A stretch of 64,000 bases of DNA from Cinnamomum chago. Taxonomy: Eukaryota; Streptophyta; Magnoliopsida; Laurales; Lauraceae. This document shows positions 46,911-59,419 of the stretch, in pieces. Under the pieces are notes generated by a model, which had not been told where the DNA came from, did not search any database, and saw only the letters and a list, made by a program, of their open reading frames with translations. A program made the position numbers and the translations under genes. The first letter of the stretch is position 1; each line of letters starts with the position of its first letter. The stretch spans positions 77,651,501 to 77,715,500 of the forward strand of contig CP142452.1 in assembly GCA_038049695.1 (NCBI GenBank), given 5' to 3'.

Positions 46911-47851
46911 TTTGCTAGGAAGGATGGCAATGTACTGGCTAATTAACTGGAGACCAGCTGCATCAATTTGGGTGGAAATGGGTTTATAAATTTTGAATCG
47001 AGTCGGATTAAATTAATTCGATCGGTTTGTGTGACCTTTAAATGAAAGTATAATGTTTTTTAAGTAAAACTTGGCAATATGAGGTATTTATCTTTACCGA
47101 TAGAGATTTTTAATAAGTAAGTCCCACATTGGAGTTTCACAATAAATAGATCTAAAGTCTTCAAATAAGTCTTCAAATAAGTCTTCTTTTATTTAAGCAG
47201 TTTTTTTCATTTGAAATTATCAATAAGCATATAAAAAATGTAAATTGATATTGATGTGTTCTTATGCATGGCTCCCTGTTCCATATGGTACTATGCTCTT
47301 TTAGTAAATAAAAGACAATAGGACTAACAAAAATACTATATGAAAGGTTGTTAAAACTTTAAAAAATTTCACTAGCCAATACACTCATAATTGAGTGGTG
47401 TTGGCACCTTAGTAGTACACACATATCAATGGATAGATCTCTAGGCCTTCGAGTTTAAAGCCAGACATCGGAAAACTTGAGCCATTCAAGTTAAGTCAAT
47501 ATCTTTCCCCAATCCTCCTATACAAGGCACTACAAACTTTGGCTCACCTTCCAAAAAATAAGTTGACTTGCCAAGTTTTCCAACATTGATTTAAAGACAA
47601 ATAGCATCTATCTGGTCATAATTCAAATTGACCTGTGTAGGATAGGGCTGCAAATGGGTATCCAATAATTCAAAGTTTCAGAAAAAAAAAGAAAAAGAAA
47701 AAGTATGGAACCTAGTTTTGGATCCGGGAGAAATTCAGCTCAGGAACCATGTATGTGGGATATGGAACTTTCAACTCCCGAATTGGATCCTTGCACTTTT
47801 CAACCTAATAATATGAATACAAGAAGATTATATTCGATTAGTAAAGAGATA

Positions 47852-47886
<35 letters not shown>

Positions 47887-49790
47887 GTTGTAAGGGTCTA
47901 AATAGCTTGAGTTATATCATAATGTGTCTTCTTAACTTTAATTATATACCATTTAATAGTCTCACTTTTATATTTAAAACTTTATTTTAAAGCCCTTTTA
48001 TCCAATTATACCATTTTATTTTTGAATTCAGATCCAGTTCCGACCCAAAATTGGATCCATTATCATGCCAAACTGCAAAAATGAAATGACAGGGGCCTCA
48101 TAGCTTGACCTTACCTGTTATTTGTTGCTGGACCCAACGTCTTCAATCTCTAGATTTTCAGCATCTTAACATAGTGCTTTTTATTGAGAAATGATTCAGA
48201 GCTGATATTGGCTAATGCCCGATTAAACTTGCATGAGGCCCCATACTTGTTTGACTGAGTTCTCCCATTTCACATGCATCTCTTTCTTTATGGGAGGCCT
48301 GAATTCGGATTTATATGCACAGATGAAATAATCACATATATGACATAAATGGTTAAAGCTTTTATACACATGTATTTGAAGTGATATACTTGCTCTCTTA
48401 GAGATAAAAAAAAAAAAAAAAGAAAAAGAAAAAAAAGCCCGCTTCTTACATAGAGTGGTTGCGTGAGATAAAGTGGTTTGATTATACAAAGATAAGCCTT
48501 GTAGAGGCCACATTAAGAAAATACTGATAGATCATGTGTTTTGTATCTCATTTTTATTAAATGTCGATATTATTATAAAAATGTCAATTTCCAATAACAT
48601 CATGATATTTTAAGTTTTTAACAAAATATTGTCAAAACAAAAAAAAAAAAAAAAAAAAGGGAAGAGAAAACATGAGAAAATTATGATTTTATCGGAATAA
48701 AAAGGTAAAGATATTGGTAAAAATTACATAAAAGTCAGTTTTCGACAATATTTTAATTTTAATTTTTTATTTTTCTCATAAAATTAGTTATCTTGACAAT
48801 TTCAGAGAGATGACAATTTCCTGATAAGGATATCTGTGACACCCCAGGCCACCACCATCAAAATAAAGGACAAGAATTTCCAGTTAGGGATAACTTAGGA
48901 GGGTCCACAAATCCAAAAACCATTGGTGCATTTTCTCTTACAAGTAAGTTACACAATCCTTTACAAAAAAAGAAAAAAAAAAGTAATGCATTTAAAATGC
49001 TGGACTTAAGCCAAATCTTTTTGTTAGAATGGTCAAGCCATGTCTGAGATTAGTGCTTAATTAATTGTTGGGTTTGGTTCTGATTGAATTGTGCTGAATG
49101 CCCAATTACCCTATTTAACAGTTTATAAACATGATTCTATGCATGAAGATGTGATTATACATTGACAGTTTTTCCAGAATGCACACTTTGTTTAACATCC
49201 ATATATTTTCTATTTTCCGGAAGGCGACCTACCTATGATCACTCTAATCCCCTTTGTACAAGCTCCCAATGAATTGGTATTGATCTCAAATTGAAAGATT
49301 CAACTGTTATTCACTATTAGATTTAAACGAAAGAATTTGCACTAATAAAGCCAATAAACTTTGAGGAGATTAAAATGTTTGGATAACTATTAGATTCAAC
49401 TGATAGCTTTACCGGATACAAAGGTAATCGGTATTTATAAAATTTTAATAAAAAAAATCAGATTATTAATATTGTTGTCTTTCTAATCTAAAGTCATGAA
49501 ATGGATAATGAGCATATTAAAGGATGAAGTCTCTACCCTTATGTCCAAGTTGTGCCTAATGAGGTTGGATGCTTGTCATTGCCTATTGGACTTTCTTTCT
49601 TTCATATGGGTGGACTCAAAACGTCCTGTTCTTGAGTCAGAGACCCACTGCCCAAGCAGTAGGATCCTTCTTAAATTTGATATAAAACGGTTGGCTCTCT
49701 GGCGCCAAGGATAGAGTCTGGTAGCAAGCAAAGAGAAGAAAAAAAAAAGAAAAAGAAAAAGAAAAAGGAACAAGAACACCTTACTTTTAC
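46911..49790. other. Intergenic region between RPL23A and RIBA3
   Basis: Contains a possible third copy of the small hAT-like family (47645-48080), an (AT)n tract at about 47853-47885 and A-runs at about 48406-48437 and 48636-48658. No gene is seen. Confidence 0.55.
47645..48080 (+). mobile_element. Possible third copy of the small hAT-like element family
   Basis: The start AGGGCTGCAAATGGGTATCC resembles the left end of the element at 12577 (AGGGTTGCAAAAGGGTATC). The body has the same GGAACC, GGATCC and TTCCGACCC style blocks, and the end (GCCAAACTGCAAAAAT) could be a decayed terminal repeat. No target duplication is visible. Confidence 0.4.
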
Positions 49791-52559
49791 ATGGATTGCT
49801 TTCTCCTTCATCATCCATTACATTCTAATATAGTCATAAGCTCAAGGTTCCATTTTTAATATGCTTTCAATGGATTTCTTTTCACATGGACCATCCATGA
49901 GTAATATGTGATGCATCTTGTAACTTTCTTGTATATTTTTCACTTAATCATTTTCATGGATCTTGTTCTGTATTCAGCTTCCACCGCACTTTTGCTTCGC
50001 TAAGTGGTCATGGACTTCAGATGAAAAAGAAGGGGTTGGTGAAGTCGGCCTGCTTGGCAACAGGGGACGATGGATTTAAAGTGGGAGACTTGTTGGGTGG
50101 TGGATCTTTGAAAGGAAATGAAAATGGGTCTGTTTTCAAAAGTTTAGATGAGTCGGGCACTATGTTGTTTGGGACATTGAGTGCAGAGATAACACCAGAA
50201 ACTATTGATTTCTTTGTTAGTGATGCAGAGGGCGATCCAGACTGCCCTTCTAAGGGGTTTACATCGATCGAGCAGGGGCTAAATACTTTGCGACAAGGAA
50301 AGGTTAGTAGTTTAGAATTGCATATGGAACAATTTACCTGATTTGCTTCGTTTTGCTTCTTTTAATTTATCATAACCTATGATGCCAAAAACTGATATGG
50401 ATATGAACATGTATGTGGGAGGGGGGATATAAATCTGACTTTTCTGATATCTAGGATATGAATACAGTCTAAGTTTACACATTCTAGTTTGTGATACCAT
50501 GACAATGGTGTTTAGGATTCAGGTAAGTGTCTAGTTCACTGATGGATTATTCCCTTACTACATGTGGGACCCTTTTTTGAGATGTCATAACTGGCCTCCT
50601 TCTTCACAAATGGTGTGCTAACAGAATTAGTTTAAGTTTATGGACTACATCTTTACATAATGATTTAATCCCAAATTTCTATTTCATTAAAGATAGCCAA
50701 TGACTATTTATAAGACTACAACTACAACAAATAAACTAGGAAACTCAATCATACCAACGTAGTAAACCTAATCCTCATCACATCTTAACTCTATCTCAAA
50801 ATAACTCAATCTTAATGCAGGAAACTTACTCCCAAAAGTACATATTAATCCATTGACCTAATTACAAATAAACCCAACTATTTTTCAATATTCTCAACAG
50901 GTTGTAGATTAGCCATCTATTAAATCTCAGCTACATCAAGCTTTGATACCAACTGACATAACCCTAATCACCAAGAAGAAACAAAGGTTTAGAGGATGAT
51001 ATGATGATAGCTTCATACCTAGGGACTTGTTTCCTGAGTGCTTCATACAGCTTTCATACAAAAGTAAAATGGAAGTGGAAACATGACTCATGCAACAATC
51101 ACACCAATTCCCAGTCTAAAATTCTCTTTTTCTGACACCAACAATCATAGAGGCCTGTGGGTTTTAATGGGCTGGATGCATTGATTTGAGTTTGCATTTC
51201 TTTAGCCAGGTTTTCTTGTTTTGGCCATAGTTTTTTCAGGCCTCTTTTCCTCCTTTCTTTTAGCATGATGCAGGCTGCCATATCCCTCAATTTTAACGGA
51301 GTAACTTTGAAAAGTTAATACTTACAAGTTATAATTGATTGACTGATTTGGTGGACTCTCACGTGGGCAATGTCCAAGGGGTGCACTGTTTAATTCATCA
51401 AATCTAAGGGTTAAAATAGATGGTCAAAATAAAAATAAAAAAATCATGGGACTGCTAATTATCATTATCTTGCTAGAAATGTAATGTGGAAAAGGTTTTT
51501 GATGTCTAAACTCTAATCCACAACCCCATCTTTTAGTTCTTGGATATATCTGAAAGCCATGTGTCATGAAATGGAGGTCAGTTGCAATCACCACTGTAAT
51601 AGCCCTACTTTATACTATCCAGCATTGATATGATGAGTTTGTATGTTGACCGGGGATCAACTTATGCAGCAAACATGCCCAACAATATGGATTAAATTGT
51701 AGCAAAAAAGTTTGGAACATGAAGTCTGTGGTCAGGATTGATTTTGGAACCCTTGAGATTTTATTTATTGTATGGAATTTCCAGAATGATCTATCTAGCT
51801 AAACACGTTTTCTATTCTCTAGTTTGTGATTGCTGTAGATGATGAAAATGGTGATGATGAAGGGAATCTGATCATGGCAGCATCTTTTGCTAGTCCTAAG
51901 GCTTTGGCATTTATGATGAGGCATGGCTCTGGAATTATCTCTGTTGGGATGAAGGAAGAGGATCTAGAAAGGCTGATGCTACCATTGAGGTCAACAGGCA
52001 GTGAGAATGAGGGCCCATCTGCAGCAGCTTATACAGTGACAGTGGTATGAATTTCTGTTTATTTTGTTCGGAGCACTAGTACCAAGTTCAGCTAGAGATA
52101 GCACATACCAATTTCTGTTTATTTTGTTTATGCCATTTGAAAATTTGACTTGAAAGTCTACACAAAGACTGCTTGTGTCTTATAAATTGAACTAAAGGTT
52201 GACTGATGGATAGGATGTTCTATTGTGAATAGTTTGCAACCCAAAAATCACCCTCATTAAATAATCATTCATCACAGCGGTCGAGTCAAGTGCCTGCAAC
52301 TTGGGCTCAGATTGCGCCTGCATGTTTTTGTTGGAGAGGCACAAAGGAAAACAACTTGAATGAAGTCTAGGAGATTCTTGGTAAAGTAAAGCCCCACATC
52401 CCACATCGCCTAAGTAAAGCCTTTGGCAATGCTTCAAATATACCTGTTTGGGCCTTTCACCTCAAAGCTTAAGCTTTTGGGTCGGTATATGGTATCTTAC
52501 ATGCTATCAAAGCGGTTTTCAATCCCGTAAAAGTAAAGCCCTATATATACCTCTCATGT

Positions 52560-52734
52560 ACATAAGGATGCTGTCAATCAATTGTGGACCTATGAGCTTA
52601 AGCCCCTAGGATAGTATGAACTCAGTTTCTTGACAATGATGAGTACTTCAACTTGCAAATTGAAGTGCATCCTTCCAGTACAATGGCCATTAAGTATAAA
52701 ACTGAAACATAAGGATGCTGTCAATCAATTGTGG
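52560..52734 (+). repeat. Perfect 28-bp direct repeat in RIBA3 intron 3
   Basis: The sequence starting ACATAAGGATGCTGTCAATC and running 28 bases occurs at 52560-52587 and 52707-52734. It could be a trace of a small local duplication. Confidence 0.8.
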
Positions 52735-55700
52735 TACATAGGGAGAAAATAGCTAAAGAAGTTTTTAGATGCCCCAACTGGGGGCTTTTCAACCTTTTCT
52801 GTTTAGTATTCTGGTCTTTCATACAATGATGGCTGATTACTGATATTCAAGATCATGTCATGAAGTCATGACTCAGTTATGTCTAATCAAATTTTAGGCT
52901 GAGTTGAGGAAGTCTGGATCAGCGAAGGCTTTATGAGTTTCTGAAATTTGTTTGATTTTCAACCTCATCAGGATTTGAAAGTGGGAGTATCCACTGGAGT
53001 GTCAGCCTGTGACAGGGCAAGGACTATTCTTGTTCTTTCATCTCTTGATTCTAAGCCAGAAGATTTCAGAAGACCAGGCCATGTTTTTCCTCTCAAGTAT
53101 AGGAATGGTGGTGTTCTAAGGAGAGCTGGTCACACTGAGGCTTCGGTTGATTTAGTTTCACTGGCAGGTCTAAGGCCAGTATCTGTTCTTTCGGCTATTG
53201 TTAATGCAGAAGATGGCTCTTTGGCTGGTTTACCTTATTTGAGAGTACTAGCTGGGGAGCACAGCTTACCAATCATCTCCATCACTGATCTGATAAGGTG
53301 AGTCTTGGGGTAAGATATTCAGTTGGGTCTGAATTGAAACGCACAGTTATTTGGCAGGAAGTATGTGATCATATCTTAAGCCTTGAGTGACCTGAACTGT
53401 TTATTGCATGGGCCCAATGGTGGATGGATGATACTCCAAAATATCTTCTTGACGCCAGAGTTCTAATTTATACTTTTCAATTTATATCCGGAAAGAGAAG
53501 GTTAAGAAAAGAAACAGATGAATTTTTTTTTTCTATGAATGGTGAGAGAAGCAAATATTGTGTGGCTAGGATCTAGTAACTTGTGTTAATTTGGAGGCAA
53601 AGTCTATTATCAGTGGGGTTTATAAAATAAACAATCTGGGTCACCGAACCTTGGGTTTGTCATGTACTAACTCAAGGCCCAAGGATGTGGCAAACGAACT
53701 AGTTGAATAGTGGACCAGGTAACTCTGTAGAACAACATTGATTTGGAAACCGTTCTTTTACCTTTCCTATTTTATCACCCAAAAAGATTAAAACACACAT
53801 TTAGTGCATTATTCCAATGAAAAATGATAAATTTATAGTATCACTGGATTGCCAAGTGAATTCAGGTTCTTCCAAGTGAGTTGATGAACTGGACTTGCTC
53901 TATTTTGAACTGTTGAAGGGAAATGAACTGGGGATGGTTCAAAAAGACTAGTTTGCAGTGTGTCCCTAACGGCTTTGAACAAGGAAACTATTGCTTCAGG
54001 TTCAAAAGGACTAGTTTATCCTGCTTGGGTTTTACTTTTTGGAGATCTAGAGCATTCCATCTGGTGGACCAATCATTAATTTATAACAGAATGAATATCC
54101 CTATTCGAAAGTTTCACTTTGAATGTGTTAGCCCATTGTTTCTTGTAACACATTTTGTCCAATCTTCCCATTCTGTTTAGAAAGCATGGTTACACTTCCA
54201 CATCTCCCATTAGAGGAAGTTTTCTAGTGCTGTGATCTGACTGAAAAGGCTTCCACTGGAATAACAAGTTTGGATCACAAGAAGATGATGTTTCTTTTAA
54301 TTGGACATCATATAATATATTTCATAGCATCATGTACTGATTTGAACCCAAACCAAGCTTTACTTACATCATAACTATTTTGCCTTAGATTCATGCGGAT
54401 TCTTCCTTACATTGGGAATCAATGGTGATCTCCTATTTGCATTTAGCTATTTAATATCATATGGTTCAAGTGGCAATAGTTTAATTCAACAGGGAGACAT
54501 TGACAATGGGCAAGATGTTCTTGTCAGAGTGCATTCTGAATGTTTAACTGGAGACATATTAGGATCTGCTCGGTGCGATTGTGGCAATCAGTTAGCCTTC
54601 GCCATGCAACTAATTGAGCAGGCTGGTAAAGGTGTGCTTGTATACCTCCGCGGTCATGAAGGAAGAGGGATTGGATTGGGTCAGAAACTCCATGCGTACA
54701 ACTTGCAGGATTAAGGACACGACACAGTAGAAGCTAATTTGAAACTTGGGCTAGCCGCAGATTGTCGCGAGTATGGAATTGGTGCTCAGGTAATTGATCA
54801 AAATTCAAAACTATCATCTCTAGCAATATTTTTGTAATTTATTATGAACCGTTCTCCTTTGTGTTAACCATGATCTCAATTCTACACTTGAAGTTTGTGT
54901 TTAGTTGATTCTCATCATCGTTATCATCAAAGCCTGATCTCATCTATGTAGAGTTGGCTCTGTGACTTCTACTCTTCCATTCAACCCAAGTATTTATTTT
55001 CAGTTATATTTTTAGTAGTGACATGGTCCATCATGTCTTTCTTCAATATTCTCTCTTTTTTCTTGTTTCTTGACAATTTTACTCTTCAGAGCACCATGTA
55101 GGAGCCATTTCCGCTATTTTGAGTGCCTGCCAAATCATTACAAACATTATTCCTTGGTTTTCTTTCCTGAAGGTTTCCATATATCTGTTTAAGGAGTGTT
55201 TGGATGTCTTTAAAATCCAGTTGCCTGCAAACTTTGGTAGATTGCATGTTATCCATTCCAGTGTGCAACAATTTTGGTTCAACTTAGTATATCCAACTTT
55301 TCTGCCCCAAATCAATGGCTATGAATTGTGGTATTCTATCACTTGAATTTGTTTTCTTGAAATGGAGGAAAAAAAGCACCTTGTATTCTCATCCCATCTC
55401 AAGCATATGGTAGATTGGGTAATCATGTTTTCACCAAATTGTTTAAGGATCCCAATTTATATAGGAAAGGAAACAGAAGAAGAAACTTCAAAGTCAATTT
55501 CTGTCCTAATATCTCTAACAACATAACAAACATCGCGAGCACAATTAGCAAGCAATTATAATGTGAGGAATTCCTCTAACCAATTCATTTATTCTAACAC
55601 TGTGCAGTGGTCTCTATTCCATTTGTTTTTTTTATATTCTTACTGTAGTTTCAACTCTGGAAAACAATACAAATACGCGAGCTCACTCTCATGTTTGGCT

Positions 55701-55779
55701 ATTTCCTCTTTTAGTCACCAACTCGCTAATATTCCATCCACTACCTTGAGGCCATAACATTCATTTGAGGAGTACACTC

Positions 55780-56640
55780 TGTAAGTGTTGAAAAATTACT
55801 CACAAGATAAAGGGAGCCTAAGAGGACTTATCCGAATGACCGGAGAGAGAGAGAGCTGATCGCTTCAGGGACCTGAAAGGGGGGAAGAAGAGGTCAGAGG
55901 ACCCTGGCTGTGGGCAGCACAGGGCACTCCGATGCCTAAGTTAGTACAAGGGAGATGATCGGTGAAGAAAGAGTTGTGGATGGTTGCATGCAAGTAAACG
56001 TGCGTACCTTTTCCTGGGTGATGGATCCTCTTATATGAGAAAAGCCTTAGGATATCTGTTCATGGACTTCTTGATTTGACTGCTAGGGATACATTAGCCC
56101 ATAGAGCCATCAATGGGGGTCAAACTTAGCTCACATTGCATTAAATGAGGGTCCAATCAGCTCATGCTGCATTAAATGCTAGTCACGTTGGGTCTGATCT
56201 TGCTTTGACTTATTGGCGGCTGGGATCTCATCGGATTCTTTCTTGGACCCTGCCTCGATATGGCTGCAGTCACTGGATGTGACTTTGTTAGGGATTTAAT
56301 GAAAGTGGACGGCTCAGATGCTGTCTATGTCCCATCAGCGCGTGCCCAAACCCTGCCACGTGTTCGGATGTCAGGTGTGGCTGTCTACGCCTGTCTTGGG
56401 CAGAACTTCTCACCTTGGCTGTGGCCGAGACGAGCATCCCTTTCTGGCACAGCTTCTTGCCGAGACGAGGAGTGTCGGTGGTGGTCTCGACAAACACTCC
56501 GTTTTCCGACGCCAAGACGCCTGTAGCCGAAACGGGACTCCAGCATGGATTATCGCCAGTCTTTGCTTAACTTGCGCATTAAGGGATGCCCCACACACAC
56601 TCCATGACTTGATATCATTTATGATTTGCCAAAAGAAACA
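55780..56640. mobile_element. GC-richer insertion in the last RIBA3 intron, probably LTR-derived
   Basis: Composition changes sharply here from AT-rich intron to a GC-richer block. It has a GAGAGAGAGAG tract (about 55845), CCGAGACGAG-type repeats at about 56423-56468, and no coding frame I recognise. It may begin at TGTTGAAAAATTACTC (about 55787), but I could not find a matching end or target duplication. Confidence 0.35.
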
Positions 56641-57281
56641 CACTTTCATGAACGACATAGTATGTGATGCTTGCTTCCATTGTTGTTGTTATTGAATATT
56701 TTTTTCTTCCCTTCCTGTGCGAACTTTGTAATTTAAAGTGGTACATAGATACCTACAGAGAGAGGATTTTTTTTTTTTTTGTCATTTACATGAACTTAAT
56801 TTCATTGTTGCCAACAGATACTGCGGAACGTAGGGGTGCGAACCATGCGCCTTATGACAAACAATCCAGCTAAGTTCACTGGTTTAAAGGGGTATGGTTT
56901 AGCAGTTGTTGGACGAGTTCCAGTCTTATCTCCCATAACTGATGAAAACTGGAGATACTTAGAGGCTAAACGTACTAAAATGGGCCACGTTTATGGCTCA
57001 GATTGGCCCGGACCCATAGCTGGGTCGGTTAACCCGATTGTAAATAATACAGACACAACCAATGAAGGACAGACAGATTGAAGTCAACAACAATTCATAC
57101 TCAAATGAGGCATGATATATATTCTGTATCATATTATTCAAAAAATGAGGCCACAAGTGTCATTGGTTTCTTTCTTTCCCTTCAGTTCTTTGTTCACATT
57201 CAAAATAACTTGTGATTCCTGGATATTGAGAAATGATGGCAGGATTAATATGTATTGACATTAACAGGCTTCAAGTAAGTG

Positions 57282-58154
57282 TAAAGGTGGCAAATGTGTT
57301 TAACGAAATGGATACGGTGCTTGTAAGTTTTATTATCTTAGGCTTAATCAATCTGCTGCTGGGTTAATGTTCCATACTCAAGAAACATACTTCGACCCCA
57401 TTTAATAACTGGGCCGGGCTTGGATTAAGTGAGAGAAAGCCCACAGCCCGGCCTGGCCATACTCGTGTAAGGAATGCAGGTAATTTAACTGAATTTGTCC
57501 AAATAATTGCTCAAATGCCAACAAAAGTGATTAAAAGCCCGTTTCAACCCCGATTGATTGATTAAATGGGCGGGCTTGGGCCTGACTTTTATGTCCCGTA
57601 TAGGGCTTGGAAACCTTAGCCCGGCCCAGCCATGAACACTGTTAGAAGATAGGGGCTTCTTTTGTGCCCACATGACTGAAAAATGTGACTAGCCGCTGAT
57701 GTGGCATTAATCACATATTTCCTCCTCGGCACTCCTATTTAACTGAAATTTGAGACTATATTTCTCTTCATTATCTCTATGTGGCCCAAGAGGCGGAACC
57801 GGTATACAGTGATTGGGGGAGCCATTGCTTGGAAAAAATTCTCAAGGGACATTGCTAAAAAATTCTTAAAATATTAATTTATCTAAAGGGCTTTTTTTTT
57901 TGGTAATTTAGGACTGCCCCTGCCAACCCCTAGTTTCGCCTCTCTGTGGGCCCACTATAGAGTGTTTCAAGGTTGCCGTGTAATAGCTGCAAGACGGGGA
58001 ATGGATCCCGTGTAGGGCGGGGCAGCAGTGGGTCTTTTTGGAGACTTTTCTAATCGGATCTTGGATTTTTCTTAATTGGTTAGATGTAATAAATAAAGTT
58101 GAAATGCTCAAGCCTCAAGCCTCCTCAAAGTCTCTGGTCGAGAACAGCAAAAAG
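57282..58154. other. Spacer between RIBA3 and the receptor-like protein gene
   Basis: Contains GGCCCGGGC-type patches (57410-57640) of the kind seen in plant MITE ends, and a small MITE at 57789-57943. It should also hold the receptor gene's promoter and 5' UTR, but I cannot mark a TATA box with confidence. Confidence 0.5.
57789..57943. repeat. Small MITE of about 155 bp
   Basis: The ends AGAGGCGGAACC and GTTTCGCCTCT are imperfect inverted repeats. Flanks GTGGCCCA and GTGGGCCCA are close to an 8-bp duplication. hAT-type origin is inferred. Confidence 0.45.
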
Positions 58155-58733
58155 ATGAAAGGCTCTTCTTACATCATGATGTTGGTGGTGGTGGTGAGTT
58201 TGTTGAATTGTTATGTGGAGTGTGAGGGGTGTTTGGAGGAAGAAATGTCACTTCTCTTGCAGCTTAAAAGCTCATTTAACCTTTCAAAGGAGGATTCCTG
58301 GAGTAGTTGGAAAGGACAAAACTGCTGCGAATGGGGAGGGGTTCATTGCAGTAATACAACGTCTCGTGTGTCTGACATCCTTCTCAAAGACGTTAGGCCG
58401 CTGTCAGCGGATAGAATCTGGTACCCAAAGGAGTCTGTCAAGATACTTGCTCAATTCAAAGAGTTGCAATATCTCATTATGTCCAGTAATCGGATGGGTG
58501 GATCTGATATTCTCCAAGGTAATAAGATCGCTCAAAATACTGCTTTGAGCTCTGTTTGAGTTAATTTTTATGTGTATAAATCTAATACTATGTAAATATT
58601 AGGAGAATTCTAAGTCATAACCAGTTCTTTATTGTTGTTGATATTATTATTGTTATAATTCTTTTTGGAAGAAAAGTACTTTTGATAGTGCCCACATATA
58701 TTGAATTAATCCCATCACAGGGAGCCTCAACCC

Positions 58734-59419
58734 CAGTGGCAGATGGAGTGTAATCCACTGGGGGCCTGGCCCCCCAGTGGATTTCTAAATTTTATTTCTA
58801 ATACTGGTGGGGCCCACTAATTTTTTCCATTAGGCCCCCAATGAATTTTTTGGGCCCCCAATGGATTTTTGTAGCCCAATATTAACTTTAATTAATATAT
58901 GTTCGGATACTACTTGTGTGTTTAAATATGTCCAACTGCTATTGCAGGCAGACTTTTTGGGAAAAAAATTTTTATGTACACTAAGTTAGGCCCAAATCAA
59001 TTAGGCCCCCAGTGACATTGAACCAAGCCCCCCAATGAAAACTCGTAGAGAACAATTGTGATAAATAAATATGTCTTGTTTTATTGCTTGAAATTATTAT
59101 ATTATATTTGTTCCATATAAAAGGTTTGGGGTAAATCTGCACACTATTTGTCCTTGCTAGGCATGATTTGCAATGCAGTAGAAATCTACAAACTATCTGT
59201 CTTTGAATGCACATTTTTGTGTATTAGTTACTGATAGTGTATGTAAAAGGTCCACTACTTTTTTTGTGTATTGTTTTTTCTCAAGCATGAAGAAAAAAAG
59301 AAGAAAAAATCATTTGCAATCATATAAATAATAATAAAAAAAATTCCGGGGGCGTTGCCCCCGTACCGCCTATTACTTAATCGTGCCCCCAGTGATTTTG
59401 AATCCTGGATCCGCCACTG
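58734..59419. mobile_element. Non-autonomous hAT element (686 bp) in the receptor gene intron
   Basis: The ends CAGTGGCAGAT and ATCCGCCACTG are inverted repeats with one mismatch. A perfect 8-bp duplication CTCAACCC lies at 58726-58733 and 59420-59427. No transposase is encoded. It sits in the single intron of the receptor-like protein gene (58519-59999), well away from the splice sites. Confidence 0.9.

Larger units (their letters stand above)
49791..57081 (+). pseudogene. RIBA3: RIBA3-type riboflavin biosynthesis gene, exon lost and premature stop
   Basis: Plant RIBA proteins act in the plastid at the entry to riboflavin synthesis. RIBA3 paralogues keep the GTP cyclohydrolase II domain, but their DHBP synthase domain is inactive. 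Exons: 49791-49846 (MDCFLLHHPLHSNIVISS, transit-peptide start), 49978-50302, 51823-52044, 52972-53297, 54493-54789, 56818-57081. Paralogue diagnosis: AEITPETIDFFVSDAEGDPD in exon 2, and DDENGDDEGNL in exon 3 in place of the catalytic DDEDRENEGDL. Two breaks are seen. The exon expected between 53297 and 54493 (Y-R-R-K-R-E-K onward, to the A-L-V-K before GDIDNG) is missing, with perhaps a remnant near 53480-53520. A TAA at 54712-54714 stands where relatives have a Glu or Ala codon after YNLQD. The stop removes the C-terminal part of the GCHII site, including TNNPAK; the Zn-binding C...CDC and [11 protein letters not shown] are intact. A single base error could explain the stop but not the missing exon. 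Confidence 0.85.

Noticed and set aside
55563-56700. Open frames inside the last RIBA3 intron (for example 56260-56695)
   Set aside because: They fall in a GC-richer inserted block, overlap on both strands without a shared protein signal, and show no domain.
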